Shown: piece after piece, positions 34,001-42,410 of the stretch
Position numbering within the stretch: the first letter of the stretch is position 1
Layout of the letters: each line of letters begins with the position of its first letter
Source of the DNA: Geoalkalibacter subterraneus
Lineage (GTDB): Bacteria > Desulfobacterota > Desulfuromonadia > Desulfuromonadales > Geoalkalibacteraceae
Length of the DNA: 64,000 nucleotides
Direction: 5' to 3'
Assembly: GCF_000827125.1 (NCBI RefSeq)
Contig: NZ_CP010312.1
Coordinates: forward strand, 1-64,000
Made by a program: the position numbers and the translations under genes
Notes under the pieces: generated by a model
What the model saw: only the letters and a program-made list of their open reading frames with translations
Database searches by the model: none
What the model was told of the DNA's origin: nothing

Positions 34001-34064
34001 CTTTGAATAAGGCGGAAAAAACGGTTTATTCGGGAGGTTGTTTGAAAAAGAAAGCGTGTATGAT
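34001..34064. promoter_or_regulatory. regulatory dyad F, possibly divergent, before traI
   Basis: GAATAA (34005-34010) and TTTATTC (34025-34031) form the dyad. On the plus strand a -10-like TATGAT begins 28 bases after the C, at 34059. On the minus strand the same spacing from the mirrored C (34005) lands on TACCCT (33977 down to 33972), similar to the TACTCT boxes of dyads B and E. One site may therefore serve traI and the minus-strand small gene, lipoprotein and trfA. After the dyad, GGTTGTTTGAA is shared with site A. Confidence 0.5.
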
Positions 34065-36369
34065 TTGCGCCATGAATTTACTTTTCTGGCGAAAAAAACC
34101 TAAGAAAACAGCCATGTGGGAGGATGAAATCCCACGATACCCGCCTTTTGCCCGAGGACTTCCACTGGCGCCGGTCGATGTGCTGCTTGAGCATCAAGCG
34201 GAGAAGATCTCCCAAATCCGGGAAGCTATGCGCTCTGGCGGGGAGATTTTCGACAAATTCTATATGCCAATGCTCAGGCGTTATGCAGCTTTTGTCCATC
34301 TGCTGCCGGCCAGCGAATCTCACCACCATCGCGGCGCAGGCGGACTTTTGCGCCACGGACTCGAAGTCGCCCTGTGGTCGGTGCAAGCGTCAGACCGCGT
34401 GATGTTCGGGCATAACTTGACCGCTGCAGAGAGAAAAAAGGTTTTGCCACGCTACGAAATGGCCACCTTTATCGCAGGACTTACACACGATTTGGGTAAG
34501 CCTATCGCCGATATGGAGGTGGTTGACTCAACGGGCAACCATTGCTGGAACCCTTTTGGTAAAGACATTGTGTTGTGGGGCGAGCAGGCAGGAATTGATC
34601 GTTACTACATTCGTTGGAGAACAGCGCGAGAGCATAAGCAACATGAAAAATTCTCCGCCCAGGTTTTACGAAAAATCGTTCCCGAAGAGATTGAAAACTA
34701 CCTGATGGATGCAGGCGTTGGCGCAGACCCTTTCCAGAAGATGCTTGATACCATCATGGGGACAGTTACCGGCAAAAACGTCATCTACGACATTGTGTAT
34801 AAGTACGACAAGGAAAGTTGCGCCAAAGACCTGAGAGAGAATTCGACAGGATCGGATCTGGGTTCTCAGTATGGCGTACCGGTCGAACGGTATCTGCTCG
34901 ATGCTATGAGGCGATTGATCAAAGACGGAGTGTGGGAGCACAACAAGCGCGGAGCAAGGCTCTGGATGCTCGATTCCCAGCTTTATTGCGTTTGGCCTCA
35001 TGGCGCAAAAGACATTACCGAATACCTCAAAAGAGACAATATTCCAGGGATCCCGCAGGACCCGAGCACTATTGCTGAAATTCTGCTCGATCGCGACTTT
35101 ATCGTGCCTGCAGAGGGCGACACGCGCCGAGTTCTGTGGCAGATAAGCCCTGAAATTCTGTGCGAGAAGCGTCCGACCCAGCTTGGCGCTATCCGGTTTA
35201 GTGCGCCAGATCTTCTTCTTGACCCGGCCCCCGCTTCCGTCCCGGGCTTTGTGACCAGTGAAATACTGAGTGACGCCCGCGAACAGGACGTCTCGCAAGA
35301 GACGGAAGCACAAGACTGCAAAGAGCCTTCTGCATCCCCGCCCCCCACAATGGAACCTGCACCACCCGAACCGTGGAATGAACCCGCAAGCTCGGAGTCC
35401 AACTCGGACGACAAAGAGAAGCATCCGCAGGGTACTGAGAAGCCCTCAGTAGAGAAGCCGAAGGTTCCGGCGGAACAGGGGAAGAGTCACAAGGCTGCGA
35501 AAAAGGGTAAGGAGCCGGCCCAGTCAAAACAAACTCAAGGTCCCAAAGCTCCTCCCTTGCCGGAGATTATCGCAGATGAGGAAGGCGAAACATCCCAGGG
35601 GGCGGCTCAAAACAAGGGATTTGAAAAACCTTGCTCTGGGCAGTATGAAATACAGGAAAAAATCCAGGATGCAAGATCCTTTTTCGAGGAAATCAAGGGC
35701 GTTGGTCCTATCTTCGAGGCTTTTGCCGAGGACCTGGCGGCAGGGAGAAAAAAGTGGGGGCAAGATGCCACACTTTACGAAAACAACTGCCTGGCCCTGG
35801 CACATCCTCGCGCTTTGAGCGGATACGGTCTCGATATCTCAGCCATCACAAAAGAGCTTCTGGAGCAGGAATGGATTCTGCCGGACCCCGCCAGTTCAGG
35901 ACTCAAGGCGGTTCGGGAAATAGACGCCTTCGGGAGAAAAAATGCCAAGGCATTGATTGTCAACAAGGATATAACCGCGCTGGTTCTGACCCTGAGCGAG
36001 CCTGGCGGCAAAAAACAAAAGCCGGCCGTTCCGTCCAAATCAAATCCACCGGCACCGACTACTGTTGCGCAAGAAAAGGAAGGAAAGACAAAAGGGGAAA
36101 ATTTACCCCCTGAGAAACAGAAGGCGCCAGAAGATGAACTCACAGAAATAGAGATCATCACCCGCGCTCTTAAAGAAGAGATCAAGGCGAACCCAACTTT
36201 CATGGGCGTTAAATACTCTTCGGCAGGGATTTGTGTGCGCCAGAAAGATTTTGAGGAATGGGTGAAGATTCTCGGGGTTTCAAAACGAGGAATTCTGAAG
36301 CTGACGCTGGCCGGAGATATCCGCGAAGGAGATGGCCCCGAAGCTGAATATTACATTATTGCGAACTAA
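34060..36369 (+). CDS. traI: TraI relaxase, MOBH type
   Basis: A protein of about 769 residues. The N-terminal TraI_2 domain carries the MOBH signatures: the HHH motif in SESHHHRGAGGLLRHG (about residue 87) and an HD metal-binding motif in GLTHDLGKP (about 142). The middle is a Pro/Glu/Lys-rich linker (about 400-520), and the C-terminal TraI_2_C-like domain follows. It should nick oriT and lead transfer. The frame is open from TTG 34003, but that lies in the dyad; ATG 34060 or 34072 is more likely the start. traD follows by 26 bases, as in SXT- and R27-like elements. Confidence 0.88.
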   Translation: MICAMNLLFWRKKPKKTAMWEDEIPRYPPFARGLPLAPVDVLLEHQAEKISQIREAMRSGGEIFDKFYMPMLRRYAAFVHLLPASESHHHRGAGGLLRHGLEVALWSVQASDRVMFGHNLTAAERKKVLPRYEMATFIAGLTHDLGKPIADMEVVDSTGNHCWNPFGKDIVLWGEQAGIDRYYIRWRTAREHKQHEKFSAQVLRKIVPEEIENYLMDAGVGADPFQKMLDTIMGTVTGKNVIYDIVYKYDKESCAKDLRENSTGSDLGSQYGVPVERYLLDAMRRLIKDGVWEHNKRGARLWMLDSQLYCVWPHGAKDITEYLKRDNIPGIPQDPSTIAEILLDRDFIVPAEGDTRRVLWQISPEILCEKRPTQLGAIRFSAPDLLLDPAPASVPGFVTSEILSDAREQDVSQETEAQDCKEPSASPPPTMEPAPPEPWNEPASSESNSDDKEKHPQGTEKPSVEKPKVPAEQGKSHKAAKKGKEPAQSKQTQGPKAPPLPEIIADEEGETSQGAAQNKGFEKPCSGQYEIQEKIQDARSFFEEIKGVGPIFEAFAEDLAAGRKKWGQDATLYENNCLALAHPRALSGYGLDISAITKELLEQEWILPDPASSGLKAVREIDAFGRKNAKALIVNKDITALVLTLSEPGGKKQKPAVPSKSNPPAPTTVAQEKEGKTKGENLPPEKQKAPEDELTEIEIITRALKEEIKANPTFMGVKYSSAGICVRQKDFEEWVKILGVSKRGILKLTLAGDIREGDGPEAEYYIIAN

Positions 36370-36395
36370 AAATTGACAGCGACGGAGTTAAATCA

Positions 36396-38225
36396 TTGAA
36401 AACGTTTGAGATACCTTACCGCCCCAATATTGAAAAGTGGGCCTTTGTGTCTTGGGCCCTATGTCTGGCCGTGATGTTTTTTGTCGTGCGCAAAACAGAT
36501 ATGCCGATGGTGCCCTTTGTGGTTATGGCCTCAGTCTGCTCTTTGATGACCTTGTGGCGCGGTGCTCAGTCTCTCAGGCAGCACTCCCGGCTGGCCAGAC
36601 TTAAAAAAGGGGTGATGGAGTTTCTTACGTGGAACAAGTTTCTCAAAAAAATCTCACTCAAAGAGGGAACCTGGATGGGCAGCGGGTTTTCCTGGGGCCA
36701 GACAGAAATAGAGCGAGCTACAGAATTGCTTAAAAAAGACCCCCAGCGGGTCCTTGGCAAAAGAGCCTTGAAGTATGGAGCGCAATGGATTCATGGCCTG
36801 GGAGATGAAGATAAACCCCTTCTCTTTCCGCTGGGGCTTCAAAACGGCCATACCTTGATTGCCGGGACCACCGGTGCCGGAAAGACGCAGCTTTTCGGTC
36901 TTGCTGTCACCCAGGCGGTCATGCGCAACGAGCCGGTGATCATCTTTGACCCCAAAGGCGACCATGCCCTGCGCGAAAAAGCGCGTATGGCCTGTGTTCA
37001 GGCCGGGCAGCCGGAGAGGTTTATGGTCTTTCATCCGGCCTATCCTGAAAACTCGGTGCGTATCGACCCGCTTCGCAACTGGAACCGCCCCACCGAGATC
37101 GCAAGCCGCCTTGCGGCTTTGATGAGCGCCGAATCGTCCAACGATCCTTTCGTAGCCTTCGGTTGGATGGCCATGAACAACATCGTCAATGGACTTCTTG
37201 CTATTGATGAGCGCCCCAACCTCGTCAAGATCAGACGCTATGTCGAGGGCGAACCCGGGCCTCTGGTTGTCCGGGCCCTTAGAAGCTACTTCGACAAGAA
37301 CGTGGAAGACTGGTCGGAGAAAATTCAACCGTACCTGAATCGATTTAAAGGTAAGGGCAACGAGGTCGACGCATATATCCAGTTCTACAACAACGTAATC
37401 AAACCTGTTTTGCCCTCAACGGAAATGGACGGATTGATCAATGCCTACACGCACAACCGAGAGCACATGCAGAAAATGCTGGCTTCGCTTATTCCGATCC
37501 TGAGCATGCTTACAGGCGGGACTCTCGGCGATCTGCTCTCTCCAGAGCCTTCGGCCGATGACGATAGAATCATCACGGATATGTCGAAAATTATTCATAA
37601 CAACAAGGTCGTCTATGTCGGCCTTGACTCTCTCTCTGACGGGACCGTGGGCAGCGCCATAGGTTCAATTCTTTTGGCAGACCTGACGGCGGTAGCAGGA
37701 GACATCTACAACTATGGCGAGGGCAAAATCTCGATGGTCAACATCTTTGTAGATGAAGCGGCAGAGATCATCAACAAGCCCACCATACAGCTTCTCAATA
37801 AAGGTCGCGGAGCAGGATTCAGACTTTGGGTGGCCACTCAGACCTTGGCCGATTTTGAGGTCAGAACGGGGAGCGAGGCGGCTGCACGACAGGCTTTGGG
37901 CAACTTGAACAACCTGATAACACTTCGCGTCCTTGATGGCGAGACGCAAAAGTATATTGCGGAAAACCTGCCCAAAACGGTTGTCAGATCCATTGAACAA
38001 CAATATCGAAGCGGGACAACGACAAACAGTCCTTCTGATTTTAGCGGAATGTATGGTGAGAGTTTGAAAGAGGAAGAGGCGGATTTAATTCCTCCTGCAC
38101 TTCTAGGCCTGCTGCCGAATCTGCATTATTTCATGAAATTATCCGATGGGAAGATTGTCAAAGGCAAACTCCCGATTTTGCAGTTGGAAGAAGAGGGCCA
38201 AAACAAAAAAAGAAAGGGAAAATAA
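36396..38225 (+). CDS. traD: TraD coupling ATPase
   Basis: A 609-residue VirD4/TraD-type coupling protein that links the relaxosome to the secretion channel. Two N-terminal membrane helices (about residues 15-55) precede the ATPase domain with Walker A GTTGAGKT (about residue 157) and Walker B NIFVDEAAEI (about 450). Length and layout match the MOBH-associated TraD group. The start is TTG 36396 with ACGGAG upstream. It is followed directly by the gene at 38230. Confidence 0.92.
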   Translation: MKTFEIPYRPNIEKWAFVSWALCLAVMFFVVRKTDMPMVPFVVMASVCSLMTLWRGAQSLRQHSRLARLKKGVMEFLTWNKFLKKISLKEGTWMGSGFSWGQTEIERATELLKKDPQRVLGKRALKYGAQWIHGLGDEDKPLLFPLGLQNGHTLIAGTTGAGKTQLFGLAVTQAVMRNEPVIIFDPKGDHALREKARMACVQAGQPERFMVFHPAYPENSVRIDPLRNWNRPTEIASRLAALMSAESSNDPFVAFGWMAMNNIVNGLLAIDERPNLVKIRRYVEGEPGPLVVRALRSYFDKNVEDWSEKIQPYLNRFKGKGNEVDAYIQFYNNVIKPVLPSTEMDGLINAYTHNREHMQKMLASLIPILSMLTGGTLGDLLSPEPSADDDRIITDMSKIIHNNKVVYVGLDSLSDGTVGSAIGSILLADLTAVAGDIYNYGEGKISMVNIFVDEAAEIINKPTIQLLNKGRGAGFRLWVATQTLADFEVRTGSEAAARQALGNLNNLITLRVLDGETQKYIAENLPKTVVRSIEQQYRSGTTTNSPSDFSGMYGESLKEEEADLIPPALLGLLPNLHYFMKLSDGKIVKGKLPILQLEEEGQNKKRKGK

Positions 38226-38229
38226 AAAG

Positions 38230-38748
38230 ATGGCCCCCAAGGTAAAAGCAAAGATTGAAGATTCTGAAAAGCTTCTGGAACGAGCAATTCGAAAAAGCCA
38301 AACTGGACGATTTTTCAACTGGCTGGAACTTCTCTGGCCCAATGTCAGAAACATTCTACTGCGCCTGACCGAATCCTTATGCGCAAAGGTCGAGAACAAA
38401 GACAATCAGTTCAAAATTCTTGCGGCCTGCCTGCATATCTCAAAGAAAAGGGTGACCGATGCACGCCCTGAACTTCTTGGACATGTGGGTAAAGACCGCC
38501 TGATTCTTGTTCTTTTCCTCCAGGGCGTAGTTGAGGCATGCGCCGACAAGATCTACAGCGTCCAGAGTGTCGGCGGCAAAAGCACATCCGGAGCAAAACC
38601 AACGCGTCCGACGCCTGAATTGGCGAAAAAAACCCTGGATCGCCTTTTGTGCGAAAGAGATCGCGACATTCTGGGGCAAGACATCGAGGATGTTTTCAAC
38701 TTCACGCCTGTTGCAGACAGGTATCGGTTAGACAAGGCGATTATTTGA
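38230..38748 (+). CDS. conserved-position small protein of the traI-traD operon
   Basis: A 172-residue protein with no signal peptide or membrane segment. It is rich in Lys/Arg/Leu, with an N-terminal basic helix and a hydrophobic centre (RLILVLFLQGVVEACADKIY). The start is ATG 38230 with AAAGGGA upstream; the frame opens earlier over traD. I do not recognise the family. The place between traD and the DUF4400 gene matches a slot filled by small uncharacterised proteins in MOBH transfer loci, so a role in coupling or DNA transfer is plausible. Confidence 0.65.
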   Translation: MAPKVKAKIEDSEKLLERAIRKSQTGRFFNWLELLWPNVRNILLRLTESLCAKVENKDNQFKILAACLHISKKRVTDARPELLGHVGKDRLILVLFLQGVVEACADKIYSVQSVGGKSTSGAKPTRPTPELAKKTLDRLLCERDRDILGQDIEDVFNFTPVADRYRLDKAII

Positions 38749-38778
38749 ACCGCTTTTAGAAGAAAAGGTTAAGCACAG

Positions 38779-39432
38779 ATGCCGTCGAAAGAAAAACAAA
38801 ATAACCAAAAACCAAGGCACCCGATTTTCGTTTTTCTGACTTTTTTTCTCGTCGTACTTGGACTTGTTTTTCTTTTTGTACCAAAGACGATGCTCGCCTC
38901 TGCTCTGGAAAAAGAACAACAGGTGGTGGCTTCCTCTCTGGGAGAAAAGACCGCAAAAAGGATAAAGGCGGATGCAGACGCATGGTATGTCGCCTCATTT
39001 ATCGAAACCGGCATGCTGCATGCCACCTACGATTTTCTGATTGGGCAATGGGACCAGGAAGGCGATCTTCAATTTGACGACCGCGGGATAGGCAAATGGA
39101 GCGAGCAGCGCCTGGATACAACATGGCTTGTTCTTTATCTCGTCTACTACCGCGTGGCTGTTATTACTACCTGGCTTCCGTATCTTTTTCCGTTTTTGCT
39201 CGCAGTCGGTATCGACAGTGTGGCGCATCGGGAAATCAGTAAGTGGAGATTTTCGTTCTCAAGCCCCCTGGCGCACTCCTCGGGACTTAAGGGAATCTAC
39301 GGCTCAATTTTCATCCTATTGACGTTGCCTTTTTTACCGATTGCGCCACCTCCCATGACAACGCCTTTTGTTTTTATGGTGATCGCAATCTTTATGTGGT
39401 TGTGTCTGGCCAATGTCCATAAACGAGTTTAA
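38779..39432 (+). CDS. DUF4400 family membrane protein
   Basis: A 217-residue inner-membrane protein with about four hydrophobic segments (near residues 17-35, 118-142, 166-190, 195-212). It matches the plan of DUF4400 proteins, which lie next to traD in R27- and SXT-like conjugative elements. The AHREISKWRFSFSSPLAHSS stretch is the part that most recalls the family. The function is unknown. It ends the traI operon; an IS200 remnant and a terminator follow. Confidence 0.75.
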   Translation: MPSKEKQNNQKPRHPIFVFLTFFLVVLGLVFLFVPKTMLASALEKEQQVVASSLGEKTAKRIKADADAWYVASFIETGMLHATYDFLIGQWDQEGDLQFDDRGIGKWSEQRLDTTWLVLYLVYYRVAVITTWLPYLFPFLLAVGIDSVAHREISKWRFSFSSPLAHSSGLKGIYGSIFILLTLPFLPIAPPPMTTPFVFMVIAIFMWLCLANVHKRV

Positions 39433-39436
39433 CTGA

Positions 39437-39690
39437 CAGGAGAAAAACTTTCAGACTGTTCACCAGTTTCGAGATCGGAACGGTGGGGGGATAATTCACC
39501 AGGAGATGAACGTAATCCCTCTCCCCGTCCGTCTCGACCAGCTCGGCGCCGAAGTCGGCGCAGACCTTGGCGAACACCTCCCGCATGGTTTCGTAGTGTG
39601 CCGGGGAAAAGATGTCCCGCCGGTAGCGCGTCACGAAGACCAAGTGCGCGTGAATCTGGAAAACACAACTCCGAATGTGCTTTTACCTCC
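39437..39690 (-). pseudogene. tnpA: truncated IS200/IS605 Y1 transposase
   Basis: Minus-strand frame reading QIHAHLVFVTRYRRDIF, then HYETMREVFAKVCADFG, YVHLLVNYPP and SKLVNSLK. This is the N-terminal half of a Transposase_17 protein including the HUH-like YVHLLV. No ATG is visible for it, and it stops being homologous at the end of SLK, so the C-terminal half with the catalytic Tyr is missing. The GC-rich fragment lies at the end of the DUF4400 gene. Confidence 0.8.
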
Positions 39691-39703
39691 TGAAGCAACC
39701 ACT

Positions 39704-39735
39704 AGCCCCGCACAAACATCGTGCGGGGCTTTTTC
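39704..39735 (+). terminator. terminator of the traI operon
   Basis: AGCCCCGCAC (39704-39713) pairs with GTGCGGGGCT (39721-39730), followed by TTTTT. Confidence 0.92.
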
Positions 39736-39739
39736 GTCT

Positions 39740-39802
39740 AAATAAGGGCAAAAAAAGGGGTTTATTCAAAGGTTTTTCTGGAAATTTTTAAGGCAAGATA
39801 TT
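39740..39802 (+). promoter_or_regulatory. regulatory dyad G before traK
   Basis: The left half AAATAAGGG starts at 39740 and the right half TTTATTC ends at 39767. The -10 is less clear here: AAGATA at 39795 or GATATT at 39797, which is 28-30 bases past the C. traK starts at 39871. The dyad begins immediately after the terminator of the preceding operon. Confidence 0.5.
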
Positions 39803-39870
39803 TCTCGCGTTCCCCCCGAAAACCAAAAATATGCAGTGAAAAATCTCACAATTCCAAGAGGAAAGGCTGT

Positions 39871-40992
39871 ATGCAACTAAAAACCACGTTCACATTTCTG
39901 ACTGCGCTTTACTTGCTTTCGCTGTCTTGTGCAGCCTTTGCCGCGCCCACAGCGCAAGATCTGCCCGGCGTACCCTTGAAATCAATCATCGATACGTCTG
40001 GCCAGAACCAGAAAAGCCCCTCGATGACTCCGGATTTTTCCTCTTCCACGCCACGGGTCACAGAAATCAGGCCCTCCGCGGACGGACAAGAGGAGTCCAT
40101 CCCTCTCTCACTTCCTGGGGTCTTAAAGGAAACGGTGGCCGAAGCAAAAGAAACGGCAGATCGTCAATCGACGCCCGCGCCTTCTGTGTCAAAGAAAACA
40201 AAAGCTGTCATCCCGCCGGGACAGGAATCGAACAAGTCAGAGCAGGAGCCGGAAAGCACCCGGGTCGCAATCGAGGTTTACCCCGGCGAGAACATGATCT
40301 TGCCTGTGGCAAACAACCATACCAACCGACTGATCACCCCCTTTGGTACGGCTAAGGTTCACACCGCTTCCAGTGCTGCGATCGAAGTGGATGCTGACGA
40401 TGAGTCCATCGTCTATGTCACCCCCGACAGCAAGGACCTGATCACTATGTTCGTAACGGAGAAAGAGGGTGATCAGACCAAGGCGTTGTCGCTAACGCTT
40501 GTGCCTCGCGCCATTCCTCCCCGTGAAGTCAGAGTCCTTGTCGCAGGCGAAGAAGGCCAAACCATAGGCTTCTCACAAGCTGCCGCCCAGCAGTGGGAGG
40601 TCCAGGACGAATACACCCGTATGCTCGAGAAGCTGATGGTTGAGATCGCAAAGCAAAACACGCCCCAGGGCTACGGGCTAAGGCTTCCTTCGGCGAAAGA
40701 TCCGGTTATTACCTGCGATATCCCGGGGGTAACGGTCGAGACAGGACAGATTCTTGACGGACACAACATGTTTGTCGTGGTCAGCAAGATTTCCAATATC
40801 TCCGACCAGACCATCGAGATCAACGAGCGGGCCTGCTATCAGCGCGGGATGCTTGCAGCGGCTCCCTGGCCTTATGTATGGCTCGAACCGGGTCAGGCGA
40901 CAGAACTCTACACGATCTTCCGTCGCCCCTCGCCGGAGGAACAAAAGCCCCATCGGCCATCTTTGATTTCTCAGTCGGGAGGTGCTCGGTAA
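39871..40992 (+). CDS. traK: TraK, secretin-like outer-membrane ring subunit
   Basis: A 373-residue protein with a signal peptide (LTALYLLSLSCAAFAA). The N-terminal extension is Ser/Pro/Glu-rich (about 25-135). The TraK domain follows (MILPVANNHTNRLITPFGTAKV region, about 145-170, to the end). TraK is the VirB9-like subunit that joins TraV and TraB in the outer-membrane core. F TraK is about 240 residues, so the extra N-terminal linker is unusual though seen in H-type relatives. The stop overlaps the traB start by one base. Confidence 0.88.
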   Translation: MQLKTTFTFLTALYLLSLSCAAFAAPTAQDLPGVPLKSIIDTSGQNQKSPSMTPDFSSSTPRVTEIRPSADGQEESIPLSLPGVLKETVAEAKETADRQSTPAPSVSKKTKAVIPPGQESNKSEQEPESTRVAIEVYPGENMILPVANNHTNRLITPFGTAKVHTASSAAIEVDADDESIVYVTPDSKDLITMFVTEKEGDQTKALSLTLVPRAIPPREVRVLVAGEEGQTIGFSQAAAQQWEVQDEYTRMLEKLMVEIAKQNTPQGYGLRLPSAKDPVITCDIPGVTVETGQILDGHNMFVVVSKISNISDQTIEINERACYQRGMLAAAPWPYVWLEPGQATELYTIFRRPSPEEQKPHRPSLISQSGGAR

Positions 40993-42320
40993 TGAGTTCG
41001 AATAAAAGAAGCGCATTTAGCTCGTTGATGGAAAAAATCCCGGCCAAGCAAAGGCGCTGGCTTTCAATCGGGCTTATCGCCACAGCGTTTATCGGCATTT
41101 TGTGGATTTTTGTCTCTGGCGATACCGATACGCGCAGAGAGCGCGTTTCGCGTGATGACGTCGTAAAGGAGATCTTTACCGGCGCAAACGTCAGAGAGCA
41201 GGGCCTGCAAGGGCTAACCAGCGAAGTCAGTCGCCTGAGAAAAGAAATCGCCAAAATGCAGCAGCAAAACGAAAACCTCAATAAACGCATCGAAAAACAG
41301 CAGGAAGACCGCAAGAAAATTGTGGAGTTCGATGAAGAGCGTGTCAGCCGGGCTGCTGCCTCAGAAGCGGTGAAAAGGGTTGAAGAGATCTACAACAAAA
41401 AACTTAAGAACATGCAAAACCTCCTTGAAGTTCAACAGGGCAAGCAAGGTGATGTGTCAAGCCCTCGAAGCGCTTCATCGCAAGGACAGCAACCTCTGGG
41501 ATCGACACAAGATCCTTCGCAGCTCTACGATGTGGATTGGGAAAATCAATCGGCTGCCCCCGCTCAAGGTACAGCTGGACAGGAGCAGCAGACATCCAAA
41601 AAGAAAAAGACTCAGTTTCGCGTTATCACCGCTCAGGAAGATCCAAAGCAAAAAAAAGAAAAGGAAGAAGAGCCGCAGGAATTTTTTATCCCTGCCGGTT
41701 CAATTCTTAGCGGAACGCTTCTGACCGGCCTTGACGCGCCTACCGCCCAGGTCGCTCGCAGCAATCCTTATCCGGTTGTGCTTCGCCTTAAAAAGGAGGC
41801 CATCTTGCCCAACCGCCATCGTGCCGATGTGCGCGAGTGCTTTCTGGTGGCCTCTGGTTACGGGGACTTGAGTTCGGAGCGTGCCTACCTTCGTTCGGAG
41901 CTGATCTCCTGTGTGCGCGAAGATGGCGGCGTGATCGAGGCACCCATCGATATGTTCGCCTCCGGCGAAGACGGAAAGGCCGGTGTGCGAGGGCGCCTGG
42001 TCAGCAAGCAGGGACAGTTCCTGGCGCGTGCGCTTATGGCTGGGTTTATGGATGGGTTCAGCGACGTGTTCTCGTCAACGCCTGTTCCCACGCTGGTCAC
42101 CAATTCCGATTCAGATTCAAAAGTTTTCCAGCAGAACTTCTCACAACAGGCCCTGGAAAGTGCCGGGATCCGGGGCGTGGGTGACGCATTAGAGAAGCTG
42201 GCTGACTTCTATATGGACATGGCCGCAAACATCTTTCCCATCATTGAAATTGATGCCGGTCGCGAAATCGATTTCCTGATGACGCGCGGCACCAAGCTCA
42301 AGATGGTTTCCGGAGGCTGA
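40992..42320 (+). CDS. traB: TraB, channel core protein
   Basis: A 442-residue VirB10-like protein that spans the envelope: an N-terminal membrane helix (LSIGLIATAFIGILWIF), a coiled coil (about residues 75-140), a Gln/Ser/Pro-rich linker, and the conserved C-terminal domain with GSILSGTLLTGLDAP and AEKNLMD-free TraB features such as ECFLVASGYGDLSSERAYLR. Of usual length for the family. ATG 40992 overlaps the traK stop. The operon probably ends here, because dyad H follows. Confidence 0.92.
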   Translation: MSSNKRSAFSSLMEKIPAKQRRWLSIGLIATAFIGILWIFVSGDTDTRRERVSRDDVVKEIFTGANVREQGLQGLTSEVSRLRKEIAKMQQQNENLNKRIEKQQEDRKKIVEFDEERVSRAAASEAVKRVEEIYNKKLKNMQNLLEVQQGKQGDVSSPRSASSQGQQPLGSTQDPSQLYDVDWENQSAAPAQGTAGQEQQTSKKKKTQFRVITAQEDPKQKKEKEEEPQEFFIPAGSILSGTLLTGLDAPTAQVARSNPYPVVLRLKKEAILPNRHRADVRECFLVASGYGDLSSERAYLRSELISCVREDGGVIEAPIDMFASGEDGKAGVRGRLVSKQGQFLARALMAGFMDGFSDVFSSTPVPTLVTNSDSDSKVFQQNFSQQALESAGIRGVGDALEKLADFYMDMAANIFPIIEIDAGREIDFLMTRGTKLKMVSGG

Positions 42321-42325
42321 AAAAG

Positions 42326-42389
42326 AGTCGAAAAAGTGTCAAAAAAGGACTTTATTCAACAGGTGGTCGACAAAAAACACGCATAGAAT
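42326..42389 (+). promoter_or_regulatory. regulatory dyad H and -10 box before dsbC
   Basis: GAAAAA starts at 42330 and TTTATTC ends at 42357. GTC and GAC flank the inner side (AAGTGTC/GGACTTT), adding symmetry. The -10-like TAGAAT begins 27 bases after the C, at 42384. The next start codon is at 42411. Confidence 0.55.
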
Positions 42390-42410
42390 GCAAATCAAAA
42401 AGGAGAAGGT

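Noticed and set aside
34003-34059. Earlier TTG start for traI
   Set aside because: It would place the start codon inside the regulatory dyad and upstream of the inferred -10 box.
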